From: Paraspadella gotoi | Taxonomy: Eukaryota; Chaetognatha | Assembly: GCA_051294375.1 (NCBI GenBank) | Contig: CM119268.1 | Span: 1,524,549 to 1,588,548 of the forward strand | Direction: 5' to 3' | Length of the DNA: 64,000 nucleotides | In this document: positions 50,190 through 63,146 of the stretch, piece after piece | How positions within the stretch are numbered: the stretch's first letter is position 1 | Layout of the letters: every line of letters begins with the position of its first letter | Program-made: the position numbers and the translations under genes | The notes under the pieces: generated by a model | Database searches by the model: none | Told to the model about the DNA's origin: nothing | The model's input: the letters and a program-made list of their open reading frames with translations, nothing else

Positions 50190-50620
50190 TCTCTCTCTTC
50201 TCTCTCTCCCCTTTCTTTCTCCATTCCCCCTCTCTCTCTCTCTTTTGTCTCTCTCTCACTCTTACTCTCTCTCTCTCTCTGGCTAAGTTCTTAAATATTT
50301 AAAGATAAGATTTAACATTTAACATTTAAATTCCTCTTAAATTTGATCAAATAAATAAAACATGTTGTAGAAAACCATTTTAGACATCTAGAAATACCGT
50401 GATTACCTTGTTATTCTCATCTACAGCTTCAACTTTGTCATATTATAATTGTTAAGCTCTTTAAGATTATGTTAATAATTGTAACTGCAATTTGTAATTT
50501 ATTTTAAAAATTATTGTACATCATATGTCTCAATTTCCTCTCGCGGCGACTTCATGATCGTCAAATCGTTTTCCTTATCGACTTCTTCGTCGTTCTCTCT
50601 CCCTCCCCCCTCTCTCTCTC
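49840..50620. repeat. Module P, inverted copy (left arm of palindrome near 50.73 kb)
   Basis: Reverse complement of about 50840-51580: CTTCGTTATCGAG edge, CT-rich tracts (49962-50010, 50110-50190), an AAATTTGATCAAATAAAT core and a CTCGCGGCGACTTCATGATC edge. Differences are small indels and repeat lengths. Confidence 0.8.
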
Positions 50621-50689
50621 TCTCTCGTCCTCTCTCTTCCTCCTTCTCCCTCTTCTCTCTCCTCGTCTCTCTCTCTCATCGACTGACTC

Positions 50690-50762
50690 CTTTCACAAGA
50701 ATGAGCACCGACGCTTTTTACCGACCGCTGTCGACGACGTATGCTGGCGTCAGAAGGATGAC

Positions 50763-50803
<41 letters not shown>

Positions 50804-51226
50804 ACGACGAAGACGACACGACGAAGATCGATAAGGAAAACGATTTGACGATCATGGAAGTCGCCGCGAGAGAGCGCAACATTGAGACATTTGATGTACA
50901 ATAATTTTTAAAATAAATTACAAATTGCAGTTACAATTTATTAACATAATCTTAAAGAGCTTAACAGATTATAATATGACAAAGTTGAAGCTGTAGATGA
51001 AGAATAACAAGGTAATCACGGTATTTCTAGATGTCTAAAATGGTTTTCTACAACATGTTTTATTTATTTGATCAAATTTAAGAGGAATTTAAATGTTAAA
51101 TGTTAAATCTTATCTTTAAATATTTAAAACTTACCAGAGAGGAGAGAGAGAGTAAGAGTAGAGAGAGAGCAAAGAGAGAGAGAGAGGGGAATGGAGAAGA
51201 AAGGGGAGAGAGAGAAAGAGAGAGAT

Positions 51227-51291
<65 letters not shown>

Positions 51292-51580
51292 GAGGAAAGT
51301 GGCGAAAAAAAAAATAAATCATAAACAACAAAACAAAGAAAGGATGAAAGGAAAACAAATAATGAAGGAGCAAAAAAATAAAGGCGACCTGAGACAAAGA
51401 GAGAGAGAGAAGAGGGGAGAGAGAGAGAGGGAGAGAGAGAGAGAGAGAGAGAGAGAAGAGAAGAGCAAGGGGAGGAGGAAGAGGAAAGCGGAGGGAGGGG
51501 GGGGGGGCGGAAGGGAGGAAAGCCAAAGAAAAACTCGATAACGAAGGAAAATAAGAAAGATAAGATCAGAAGAAAGAGAT
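50690..51580. repeat. Module P, forward copy
   Basis: Begins GACTGACTCCTTTCACA and passes through ACCGACCGCTGTCGACGACG, a (GAC)n run (50763-50803) and GTCGCCGCGAGAGAGC. An AT-rich core follows and then two long (GA)n tracts (about 51225-51290 and 51400-51460). The same order is found again at 63165-64000. Confidence 0.8.
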
Positions 51581-51707
51581 GATGATGATGATGATTGAGA
51601 TGACTGAGATGATAAGAGATGGAGGAGTATGAGGAGGAGGAGGGAGGAGAGGGAGGAAACACGATTATTGAATTAGCACACGGATTTCGAATGATAGTAT
51701 GTTGCGG

Positions 51708-51732
51708 NNNNNNNNNNNNNNNNNNNNNNNNN
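51708..51732. other. Assembly gap (25 N)
   Basis: Exactly 25 N. The start of module P (GACTGACTCC) reappears at 51739, right after it, so P is partly duplicated around the gap. Confidence 1.
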
Positions 51733-51738
51733 AAATCG

Positions 51739-51844
51739 ACTGACTCCTTTACATGAAACTGGAGCCACCGTACGCTTTTTACCGACCGCTGTCGACGACG
51801 TATGCTGGCGTCAGAAGGATGACGACGACGAGAACGACGACGAC

Positions 51845-51887
<43 letters not shown>

Positions 51888-51888
51888 A
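51739..51888 (+). repeat. Partial module P with (GAC)n
   Basis: Same head as 50690 (GACTGACTCC to TATGCTGGCGTCAGAAGGAT), ending in a (GAC)n run at about 51820-51885 next to module Q. Confidence 0.8.
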
Positions 51889-52789
51889 GATAGAGATAAG
51901 AGAGGAGATGGGAAGTAAAAGTGTTGGAAGGCAAATTGTGTGGGTTATGGCGAGATGTAAGTGGTAAGTGGTAAGAGGTAAGTGGTAAGTGGTTGTGAAC
52001 CGATGGTGATGGAAACATTGACTGTGATAGTGAATCCGAATAGAATTCAATTCCTTTATCCAATCCGAAGCCGTGAATCGTGGCCCCGTTGTGAATTCGT
52101 GACTTGGAAGGCGATTTGTGACTTTGCAAGCTTCACTCGTGAGCGCGGGCCTTTTACGCGGCCCGGCCCATCTCAATGCTTTAGAAAAAAAACAGGGCGG
52201 AGAAATAAGCCGACGACCCAAGATTAGAAAAAATAAAATTTGAAGAAAAACGAGAGAAAGAATTAAACCAGAAACAAAAAAAAAACTTGGAACGGAGTTG
52301 TGAAAAAAATAGAATCAAAACAGGATGGAGGAAATCACGGTGAAAACCGGTCGGTGAACCGAATATTAAGTTAAAATTGTTGGCCTGTTTTGTATAATAC
52401 ACCAACTGATACTAAAGATTAAAGATTAAAAATTTAAAATTTAAAATTTAAATTTAAAGATTAAAGCCCCGTCAGAACAATGAACATTGAAAATGCAAAT
52501 GAATCGATTGGAAAAATCTTGATTGTATGAAAAAACCCTGTAAGTTTAAAAATCAACATTAAAAGAAAAAGAATCTATGCAGGTCGATTCAAAAATATCT
52601 ATTTAGGGAAAAGAAATCCCATTATACCGATTTATAAGAATCATCATTGAATGAAAAAAAATCCCTCAAGACCGATTGAGCAAAATCTGAATTGAATACA
52701 AAAGCCCTGTAGGCCGATTCAAAAAAAAAAACTCATTGAACGACAAAACCTTGTAGTTGAAAAAAAAAACCGGGTCCTCGTTCAAAGAA

Positions 52790-53040
52790 TTCATTCACGG
52801 CTCGAGTTTTCTATGGACGGGGCGGCGGCGCCGGCGGCGGCGCCAGCGGTGGCGGCGCGAGGCGAAGACCGCGGCGTCGGCGTCGGCGTCGGCGTTGGGG
52901 CTTCGTTTAAGACTTCCGGCGGTGCGCGTTCTGAAGGTCAGGACGCGCTCCCGAGCTCCGTAGCGCGGGGGAGCGTGGTACGGGGTACCACGTGCAAAAC
53001 AGTGCGTGCGTATCGTACATGTAGTGATTAGGCGCACGCG
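52790..53040 (+). other. CpG-rich block in module Q with an Ala/Gly open frame
   Basis: Dense CpG, with GGCGGCGGCGCC and GTCGGCGTCGGCGTCGG runs in otherwise AT-rich DNA. An ATG at 52813 opens about 72 codons (MDGAAAPAAAPAVAARGED and onward). The mirror copy at about 61890-62165 opens a similar frame but diverges by indels. It could be a first exon or promoter CpG island, or simply GC repeat. Confidence 0.3.
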
Positions 53041-53747
53041 ACAACGAGAATGAAAGTTAGGTTTTTTTGAATTTTTTTCCTCATTGTTTAAAAAAATAAT
53101 AATAATAATAATTAGATACCAATGTAGACTCAGTCGAAATATTTTTTTAGAAATCTTCAGTGTTGATATTGTATATTGTATTAAAATGAAGTCTTTCCTC
53201 TTTTTTTAAACTTAGTAAAGAATTACTAAATACATAGAAAGAAAAAAGGAATTTGGATCGGGTCTTCTCGCTCGTGCACCAACTCCTTCCGTATTCCACC
53301 ATTGAAAATTCGACCCGTTTCTTTCGCGGGGGCGGGGAAAGCGAATCCACAATGAATCAAGCTTTCCTCCCCTCTTTAACAAGCATTAAAGGATAGCCGA
53401 AGTTCGCAAACGGTATGAGAGAGATTTCGGTCCGCCCTTTGCCAAGCAGTTAACCGTAATTTCAAACGGGGTTTCTTCTGCAAGCTTTGAAAGCGGTAAA
53501 AGAATTTAGTACTGTTTTTTAACCAGCAGCTAACGGGAGATATTAATTGCAAGCAGTCCAACTCAAAGCAATCAAACGAATATTCGAATCTCGGCTTTCA
53601 CAGTAAAAATCTTTTGAATAAAAAAAACCCCGTCAAACAAGCATTTCATGGGACTTTCAGTCACCCTCTGCCAAGCATAAGGAAAACCGAAAAAAAAATT
53701 CTTTTACGAACGCCGTCGACGAAAATACTTTCAACTTTTTTTTTTTT

Positions 53748-53772
53748 NNNNNNNNNNNNNNNNNNNNNNNNN
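53748..53772. other. Assembly gap (25 N)
   Basis: Exactly 25 N in a poly-T context inside module Q. Confidence 1.
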
Positions 53773-54108
53773 ATTCTTTTTTTCATTTAAAATTCCAATT
53801 CAGCGGCAAAACACTCGAAAAGAATAAAAAAAGAGGCGCTGGGTGATGGAATCGCCGCGCCCTCTGTCGACGAGAGAGGCGTTGTTGTCGTCTCGTTTTC
53901 GAGCGGGCGAAGGACAGTGATTTTCGATTCGCGTAATTCATGGACAATGTTACACTATTTTAAGACGCTTTGGTAATAACTGCGGTCGTTTGACAGCCCC
54001 TGTTGAAATAGTTTCTTTTTATTCTAAACAATACACTCGCGTCATATTATCACCCGACTTCGAAACAAAAAAAGTTAATTAAGTTTTAGAAACTCTCTCT
54101 CTCTCTCT

Positions 54109-54174
<66 letters not shown>

Positions 54175-54472
54175 GCGACAACGATTTAGTTTTAAAAAAG
54201 AAACAGAAAATGCGTCGGGGCGTTTTTTTGACTTTCCGCGTCGAGGGAGAAAAAAGTGGCGAGAAAACGAGATTATATTGCATTTTGAATAAAGATCTCA
54301 TTCTCTCTCTTATGGAATCGCCGCGCCCTCTGTCGACGAGAGAGGCGTTGTCGTCGTCTCGTTTTCGAGCGGCGAAGTACAGTGTTCGATTCCGCGTAAT
54401 TCAGGACATGTTACACTATTTTAAGACGCTTTGGTAATAACTGCGGTCGTTGACAGCCCCTGTTGAATAGTT
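53773..54472. repeat. First rendering of a segment repeated at about 54300-54780
   Basis: ATGGAATCGCCGCGCCCTCT and the following GAGAGGCGTTGT, GACAGCCCCTGTTGA and (CT)n parts occur at about 53848-54170 and again at about 54313-54640, the second time with one-base losses. The 25-N gap at 54473 lies within the second copy. Confidence 0.8.
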
Positions 54473-54497
54473 NNNNNNNNNNNNNNNNNNNNNNNNN
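54473..54497. other. Assembly gap (25 N)
   Basis: Exactly 25 N. The sequence after it (54498-54780) is a noisier version of 54001-54300. Confidence 1.
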
Positions 54498-54572
54498 TTC
54501 TTTTATTTCTACAACCAATACACATCGGTCATATATCACCGACTTCGAAACAACAAAGTAATTAAGTTTAGA

Positions 54573-54643
<71 letters not shown>

Positions 54644-54927
54644 ATCCGCGACAACGATTTTATTTTAAAAAAGAAAACAGAAAATGCGTGGGCGTTTTTT
54701 GACTTTCGCTCGAGGAGCAAAAGTGGCGAGAAACGAGTTATATGCATTTTGATAAGATCTCGTTTAAAAAATTAGATTATTTTGGGCAATTTTAATATAT
54801 TTGTCGCGTTAAATGTTTGAAGAAAACAACTGGGGAAGGATAGAATGCATAAGTCTTTCAGAAAGTCAATATATATTAATATATGTAAAAAGTAAAAGTA
54901 CGTTTGGTTAAATTCTATATAGATATT

Positions 54928-55172
54928 ATGGTGGATAAAATCCACACCGTATCATCAGCGGCATAGGTGCCAGCAAAGTTCATTCGGCCCTCCCAACCCA
55001 AAAGGTCCGGGGTTCTAGCCCGGTGGTCGCCTAACAGTTAAGGACGAGGCCTATAAACCTGCCTGTAACACGTGTATATCCTGGATCCGATAGTTTTAGG
55101 GACTGCTTAATGAACGTTCTAGTCACTAACACATAACATATTTATCCTCTCGTCTCCTCAATCATTGATTTT
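54928..55172 (+). mobile_element. SINE-like repeat S1, copy 2
   Basis: Plus orientation: TATGGTGGATAAAATCCAC, CCCAACCCAAAAGGTCCGG, GGGGTTCTAGCCCGG and AGGGACTGCTTAATGAACG. It lies in the left Q arm; its mirror is S1 copy 3. Confidence 0.6.
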
Positions 55173-55830
55173 TTTTTTCAAACGTTTTGAGAGATAACTA
55201 AATATACATATATTCAAGATATTACAATTTGAATTAGAAAATGACGATTTTCAAGACAGTCAAGTATCGTCGGTTTTAAGTAAACGTATTTGATACATAA
55301 ATTTAATATCATAAATAATCATTTATTATCATGACGCAAAGCTTTAAAACGTGGAAAGGAAAAAGAAAAACTGATATTCAAGCAGTCGACCGGAAATAAA
55401 AAGCAGAAGAAAAACAAAAGAGGAATTCCGACGATGTTTGATCGTTGCTTAAAGGCGGACGCCGCCGCTGCCGGCATTCAGATCCGCTTCCAAGCGGTTT
55501 TGGCAGCAGCGTTCCCGTTTCAGCTGGCCGCAGCGGAGGAAAAAAAAAAATAAGTAAAGGGTCGAGTGAATCCTACAATTATAGCGAAACGTTATAGGAA
55601 AACGTTGGGATAAAAAGACGGAAATAAATTGTTCAATCGGTTTTTGAAAATTTTATTGTCGTATCTTTTCATTACCAATGGGTTTATTGTTTAAATGCTT
55701 TTTTAGGTTTCTTGCCGATTTGATTTAGTTTAATCTTGATGTATATTATTGTATAATATAAAATAGACCGATAGTAATCTCACCACACTATTTTCGAAGA
55801 AGACAACATGACTTCCCATTCCCATTAAGG

Positions 55831-58800
55831 GATAGAGTGAAAAAAATTTATTTGTTACCCGGGTTGTACCAAAGCAATGAAAAGCGTGTTTAAAAAACAT
55901 GGGATCCATAGCGTTAGGAACTCTACAGTTTGATTTTTAGGCGTGCTTATCAACAAAGGGGCAGGCAAAAAACAAAAGAGTAAACTACGAAATCAAAAAA
56001 ATTAGTAATATTTGTTTACTAACGGGTAGTGAATGAAGCAGTTTACCACACGTAAAAAAAATACTAATATTTGAATACTTGGAACGGAGACGTAGGGTTA
56101 GCATATGTTACGTTTGGATATTATAAAATGACAAAATAAAAGTTGACAATTTATTTAGTGTCTCTAAGAGGATTAGATGTGTTGAATGTAGTTTTACAAA
56201 AATAATAAAATATAAGAGAACGTTATATCTGGGGTTTTTTGCGAGATTAGAGTGTATTATAAGGGTTAGGGGAGTTTACAAACGCTTGTTTTTTAGCTAG
56301 GCGTATAGGTTGAAAATTGAGTTTTTTACTTATAAATATAAAAACATATCTGGAACATATTGAAATTTTTTTAGTTTGGCGTTATGGGTTATGGCAATTT
56401 TTACAAAATACTGCGTTTTTAGGCTAGGGTTAGTGGATATGAATGAGCTCTTACATAAAATTTTTATTCAAAAATTATGGATCGTATAAAGATATTTCAA
56501 GTTAGGTTTTTAGGGTAGAATAAACTTATTAATTAATTTATCCAACGCGTATATTCTATTAGTCTAGGTCGTTATTAGTGCGCGTTCTAGAATAGTTCTC
56601 TCGACAATGAAAAAAGATAGATGTGATACTTAACCAACTACTTTACTAATATTGAGAAAAAATTGGTATGACCGTATTATTAAGTTTATTCGAATTCGGG
56701 TTTAGAGGTTAGGGAGTTTTTACAAACGGCGGTTTTTAGCTAGAGAATGTCTAGGCGTCTGTAAGAGATTTACAAAGTACATAATAAATAAGGACTGTAG
56801 TTTGAGCTTATTTTGTAGTTAGGGCTCTAAGGGTTTGAGAAGATTTAACAAATTGCAAGTGTTTCTTAGCTCTCGAGATATTGAGATCTTGCTCGAGTTT
56901 AGCGGTTACGGGCGGATTTAGGTCGACTTGAAGGCTATCGTATAGTCATTAGAGAGCCATGAGGGTGTGGGTTTTTCTAGAGGGTTTGAGGGTTGAGCGA
57001 CAGTTTTACATCATTGTGGTCCTTTAGTGTAGGGGTTCGAGTAATGTCGCACGTAGTGTTCTTTTATGGCTAGAATTGATTTTCTGGCCAGTCATCCTTT
57101 CCACTGCGAACCTCGCGTCTAAGGGTGTGTAGGGATTAATAGGGTTGAGTAGTGAGGATTAGGTAGTCTAGAGGTTAAAGCGATACAAAAATGGCGATTT
57201 CGCATCTAAGAAACTTTCAGTCATAAAGCGTTCTAGTATAGTCGCGGCGGATTTCGCCACAACTACAACTGCAATCTCATGGTTAGGGATCTAGGGTGAG
57301 TTCACGGGCGATTTGAACATCACTCAGTGACAGTAGGCGTCCTGACTCCCGATCATCCCTAACCCTCAAACCAGAGGTACCTCCCGTTCAAGCTCCTATG
57401 TTACGCTCTCGCCCGTAACCTCTTAGGGATACAATTCCTCTGGGCACGGGGCTACTCGCCTTGTACGATCTCCATGTTCTCAGAGCGTTTGACGTAACTT
57501 CCGCATGGTAAGTAAGCTTAGGCGCCGTCATAGTCGGGAAATGCATCATTGAGATCCACGTTTACGGGCTGGTCCCCTTAGCCGGTACTGCCAACCGTAG
57601 TTTAGGTTACGTAGAGTCTCACATGTAAAGCCAAGCAGCTGTGCCGGTCAACTCCATGGTTCTTAGGTCTTTGAGTTAAGTTAAGTTATTTTAGGCTTAT
57701 TATTAATGTTCAATTTAGGGATAGGTAAGGAGGTGTTGTGATGACCCAAGAGGCCCGCGTTAGGGTTAGGCTTAGGGAAGTACTGGCGAGGACATTAGGG
57801 TGAAGCACGGAAGATGTACGGGAGGCCTGGGCCCGTTAGGGTTAGGGTTGGGAGAGAGGCCCGTGGGTATATATCGAAGGCGATATTAGCTCTCCTACTA
57901 CAGCGTCTAACCCTAATCGAGGGCCTCTGGCTCCCGTAACATCTCCTGTGGCCTCACCCTAACCCTAAACGCTTCGATGGATTCATACCATGCGGTCCCT
58001 AATTCCCCTCAAACCTAACCCATATAACCAAGCCCTCCCGTCATACTCCTTGCCTCTCCCCTTATGACCCTAAATCCACGGGACCGGTGCCTCCGACATC
58101 TCCGTACCTCAACGAGCCTGAACCCTATAACGCACTTCTCGATGCTGTCACTAATATAAATTTTTGCTTCTATGTACCGGGAGTGAGCAGCCCGGGACCT
58201 GTGTCAACCTTAGGGTTAGGGTCGAGAGGCATGGAGTTGAACAGGAGGCTTGGTTTTAGGCGTCGCGGATATGGATACCAACGAAGCACCAAACAAACCG
58301 GTAACCCCTCAATGCGTTGTTGATGCATCGGAGAAAGAAAGCGGATTAGGCCGTTAAGAGGTTAAAAGCCTCCTGGTTTCGAACACTCCATGCCTCTCCT
58401 AACCTAACCCAGCCAAGCCTCCCGTACATCTGCCACCACGGCTAACCTCAAACGGCCAGATGCTACCGGCCAAAACCGAAGGCCGGGCCTGGATTAGGGT
58501 TAGTGGGTAGAGGCAACGAGTGTTGAACGGGAACTCCAAAACGAAGGCGCCTTTGGTTTAGAGCGTTAGGGGTTGGGGGATACGGGATCCATATAGCAAC
58601 TATGAACCCCCACCTGCATCGGAATATGTGACCCCTAGAAAGATTTTAGGGATCTTGTAGATTGTTGTAAAGCGGCAAGCGAAATAAAAATCTTGTACGG
58701 CAACTTCAACCCTTAACCCTGAACCCGGCCGCTAAACTAGTCCAACCGCCAGGCCACTCGGCTTAGGTGTTAGGGGTGTAGAGGCATGGAAGCTTACTCA

Positions 58801-59514
58801 ATCCGCTAACAACCCGTTAGCTAAACGGTCCCATTGAGTCTCCAACCGCGTATCCAGCGGTTAAACTAACGCTTGGAGACGGCGGCCCGTGGATGATATG
58901 CAATCGAAGGCGGTTAGCGGTCTAGGGTTGAGGCTATGGAGATGTACGGGAAGGCCCAGGCCCGGGTTAGGGTTAGGGGAGAGCAAGGGAGATTGAACGG
59001 AGGCTTGTTAGGGTTAGGGTTGGGAGAGGAGCCTGTAGGTGATGTTCATCCCCGTGTTAGCTGCGCTTTTCATTATATTCGCTACTTTTTCACTGGCAGG
59101 TCGCCCAGTGGGGTGACTGGGCGACATCGCAAAGCCCTGGCGATATCGCCATGGCGAAGTCGCCAACCAACTAGAACCCACCCTCAACCTCGTGCGTGAA
59201 TCGCCGGCCGACATCGCTATTTGAATGAACTACAACTTAGATTTTTAAATAGTTTAAGTTCATACATTTTTTAAAAGAAAGATTGGTAAGCACAATATAC
59301 TTTTCATCGAATTAAAAAAAGAGAAATAACTAAGTAAATAAATTAATAATAAGGTTTATTCAAATTTAGAAAGTAAAATAGATTACAAAGTCAATATGAG
59401 TTAAAAAATGTTATCTTATAATATACAGTATATTTGAAAAATTTGCCAATTACTTGTATTCACTATTTTCAATGTTTTATATTTTCTTTTTTAAAAATGT
59501 TTATTTATCTAATA
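55831..59514. other. Spacer between the Q arms, with TTAGGG-containing units
   Basis: About 3.7 kb. The first part (to about 57.0 kb) is AT-rich and has repeated GGTTAGGGAGTTTTTACAAA and TTTTTAGCTAG words. From about 57.7 to 59.05 kb, units combine one to three TTAGGG with a TTGGGAGAGGCATGGAG and TACGGGAGGCCTGGGCCCG body. Clear TTAGGG sites are at 57761-57777, 57833-57852, 58210-58223, 58494-58502, 58964-58979 and 59008-59024. CCCTAA sites are at about 57906-57916 and 57957-57968. Orientation alternates along the spacer. No gene was recognised. Confidence 0.65.
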
Positions 59515-60184
59515 ATTCAATTTGGGAATTGGGAAGTCAGTGTGTCTTCTGGAAATAGTGGGTGAGATTACTATCGGTCCTAGTTTTATATATACAATAA
59601 TATACCAGTACAAGATTTAAACTAAATCAATTCGCAGAACCTAAAAAGCATTTAAAAACATAAACCATTGTATGAAAAAAAAGATACGACAAATAAAAAA
59701 GTATTTTCAAAAAAACGATTGAACAATATTTATTTTCCGCTTTTTATATCCCAACGTTTTCCTATAACGTTTTCGCGTATAATATTTGTAAGGAATTCCA
59801 CTTCGACGCCTTTTTATTTTTTTTCCTCCCGCTGCGGCAGCTGAAAACGGACGCTGCCGCCAAACGCTGGAGCGGATCTGATGCGGCAGCGGCGGCGTCG
59901 CTAGCAACGAATCAAACATCGTCGGATTCCTCTTTTGTTTTTTCTTGCTTTCTTATTTCCGGTCGACTGCCATGATAATCAGTTTTCTTTTTCTTTCCAC
60001 CGTTTTTAGCTTTGCCGTCATGATAATAAATTCATTATTAATGATATTAATTTATGTTATCGTTACTTATCAAAACCACGATACCATTCTATGTTTTTGA
60101 AAATCGTCATTTTCTAATTCAAAATTGTTAATTCTTGCCAAATATATGTATAATTGTATATCTCTCAAACCGTTTGAAAAAAAA

Positions 60185-60427
60185 AATCAATGAAATTGAA
60201 GAGACAGAGATAATGTATTGTGTTAGTGACAGAACGTTCAATTATAACAGTCCCTTAAAACTTCGGATCAGGATATTACACCGTGTTACAGGCAGGTAAG
60301 CGCCTCGTCCCTCTTTAACTGTTGGCGACCCCACCGGCTAGAACCCCGGACCTTTGGGTTGGGAGCGCGAATTGACTTGCTGGCACCTATGGCCGCTGAT
60401 GACGGTTGGTGGATTTTACGCCACCAT
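60185..60427 (-). mobile_element. SINE-like repeat S1, copy 3
   Basis: Mirror of copy 2 within the right Q arm. It has the same orientation as copy 1 at 48130-48370, which lies outside the palindrome, so S1 is a genuine dispersed family and not only a product of the arm duplication. Confidence 0.6.
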
Positions 60428-60727
60428 AATATCTATATCGGATTTAAACCAACGTTACTTTTTTACTGTTTTTTTACATATATTATTATATATTAAGACT
60501 TTCTGAAAGACTTATGCATTCTATCCTTCCCAGTTTTTTCCTTCACATTTAACGCGACATATACTTAAAATGCTCCAAAATATATCTATTTTTAAACGAG
60601 ATCTTTATATTCAAAATGCATATAATCTCGTTTCTCGCCACTTTTTTCTCCGCTCGAACGCGGAAAGTCAAAAAAACGCCGCCGACGCATTTTCTGTTTC
60701 TTTTTTAAAATAAAATTCGTTAGTCGC

Positions 60728-60785
<58 letters not shown>

Positions 60786-61889
60786 AGTGAGAGAGAGAGA
60801 GAGAGAGAGAGTTTCTAAACTTAATTAACTTTTTTGTTTCGAAGTCGGGTGATAATATGACGCGAGTGTATTGTTTAGAATAAAAGAAACTATTCAACAG
60901 GGGCTGTCAACGAACCGCAGTTATTACCAAAAGCGTCTTAAAAATAGTGTAACATTGTCATGAATTACGCGAACGAAACCACTGTCCTCCGCCCGCTCGA
61001 AAACGAGACGACAACAACGCCTTCTCTCGTCGACAGAGGGCGCGGCGATTCCATTCACCCAGCGCCTCTTTTTTTATTCTTTTCGAGTGTTTTGCCGCTG
61101 AATTGGAATTTTAAAATGAAAAAAAGAAAAAAAAAAAAAAAGTTGAAAGTATTTTCGTCGACGGCGTTCGTTAAAAGAATTTTTTTTCGGTTTTTCCTTA
61201 TGCTTGGCAGAGGAGTGACTGAAAGTCCCATAAAATGCTTGTTTGACGGGGTTTTTTTATTCCAAAAGATTTTTAACTGTGAAAGCCGGAGATTCGAATA
61301 TTCGTTTGATTGCTTTGAGTTGGACTGCTTGCAATTAATATCTCCCGTTAGCGCTGGTTAAAAAACAGTACCTAAATTCCTTTTTACCGCTTTCAAGCTC
61401 TTGCAGAAGAAACCCCGTTTTGAAATTACGGTTAACTGGCTTGGCAAAGGGCGGACCTGAAATCTCTCATCATACCTGTTTGCAACTTCGGCTAATCCTT
61501 TACTGCTTGTTAAAGAGGGGAGGAAAGCTTGATTCATTGTGGGATTCGCTTTCCCCCGCCCCGCGCGAAAATTGAAACGGTAGTCGAATTTTCAATGGTG
61601 GAATACGGAAGGAGTTGCGTGCACGAGCCGAGAAGACTCCGATCCAATTCCTTTTTTCTTTTCTATGTTTAGTATTTAGTAATTTTTACTAGTTAAAACA
61701 AGAGGAAAGACTTCATTTTTAATACAATATACAATATCAACACTGAAGATTTCTAAAAATTTTCGACTGAGTCTACATTGGTATTTAATTATTATTATTA
61801 TTTCTTGACTGAGTATACATTGGTATCTAATTATTAATTTTCTTAAACAAATGAGGAAAAAAATTCAAAAAAACCTTAACTTTCATTCT

Positions 61890-62165
61890 CGCTTGTCGCG
61901 CTGCGCGCTTAATCACTACATGTACGATACGCACGCACTGTTTTGCACGTGGTACCCGTACCACGCTCCCCCGCGCTACGGGAGGCTCGGTGAGCGCGTC
62001 CTGGACCTTCAGAACGCGCACCGCCGGGAAGTCTTAAACGAAGCCCCAACGCCGACGCCGACGCCGACGCCGCGGTCTTCGCCTCGCGCCGCCACCGCTG
62101 GCCGCCCGCCGCCGCCGCCGCCCGCCGCCCGCCGCCGCGCCCCGTCCATCAGAAAACTCGAGCCG
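61890..62165 (-). other. CpG-rich block, right-arm copy
   Basis: Mirror of 52790-53040, with GACGCCGACGCCGACGCC and CGCCGCCGCCGCCC runs. The minus frames share the GEDRGVGVGVGVGASFKTS segment with the left copy, then diverge because of an indel. Confidence 0.5.
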
Positions 62166-63102
62166 TGAATGAATTCTTGAACGAGGACCCGGTTTTTTTT
62201 TTTCAACTACAAGGTTTTGTCGTTCAATGATTTTTTTTTTGAATTTCGGCCTAAGGGCTTTTGATTCAATTCAGATTTTGCTGCAATCGGTCTTTGAGGG
62301 ATTTTTTTTTCATTAAAATGATCAATTCTTATAAATCGGTATAATGGGATTTTCTTTTCCCTAAAATAGATATTTTTTATCGACCTGCTAGATTCTTTTT
62401 CTTTTAATGTTGATTTTTAAACACTTACGGGTTTTTTCATACAAATCAAGATTTTTCCAATCGATTCAATTTGGCATTTTCAATGTTCCATTGTTTGACG
62501 GGGCTTTAATCTTAAATTTAATAATTTTGAAGTTTTAATTTTAATCTTGTATCAGTTGGTGTTATTATACAAAACAGGCAACAATTTTAACTTAATTATT
62601 CGTGTTCACCGACCGCGTTTTCAACCGTGATTTCCTCCTTTCCTGTTTTGATTCTATTTTTATTCCACAACTCCGTTCCAAGTCTTTTTTTTTTTGTTTC
62701 TGGTTTAATTCTTTCTCTCGTTTTCTTCAAATTTTATTTTTTCTAATCTTGGGTCGTCGGGCTTATTTCTCCGCCCCTTGTTTTTTTTCTAAAGCATTGA
62801 GATGGGCCGGGCCGCGTAAAAGGCCCGCGCTCACGAGTGAAGCTGCAAAAGGTTCACAAATCGCCCTTCCAAGTTACGATTCACAACCGGGGCCACAGAT
62901 TACACGCTTCGGATTCGATAAGGAATTGACATTCTATTCGGATTCACTATCACAGGTCATTGTTTCCTCACATACCAACGGTTCACAACCACTTACCACT
63001 TACTCTCTTAGCCACTTACCACTTACATCTCGCCATACACTCCACACCAATTTGCCTTCCAACACTTTAGCTTCCCATCTCCCTCTTATCTCTACCCTCG
63101 TC

Positions 63103-63115
<13 letters not shown>

Positions 63116-63146
<31 letters not shown>

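Larger units (their letters stand above)
51890..55830 (+). repeat. Module Q, left arm of large inverted repeat
   Basis: About 3.9 kb, reverse complement of about 59515-63115. In order it holds a GTAAGTGGTAAGTGG run, a GGGCCTTTTACGCGG palindrome, AT-rich DNA, a CpG-rich block (52790-53040), two (CT)n tracts, a CG-rich CCTCTGTCGACGAGAG block present twice around a gap, S1 copy 2 and a GC-rich GACGCCGCCGCTGCC patch near 55460. No protein family was recognised. Confidence 0.8.
59515..63115 (-). repeat. Module Q, right arm of large inverted repeat
   Basis: Reverse complement of 51890-55830, in matching order: GC patch near 59830-59905, S1 copy 3, (GA)n at 60730-60812, CG-rich block near 61000-61060, CpG-rich block at about 61890-62165, GGGCCGGGCCGCGTAAAAGG near 62805 and an ACTTACCACTTAC run. 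Arms differ by many short indels rather than by substitutions. Confidence 0.8.
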
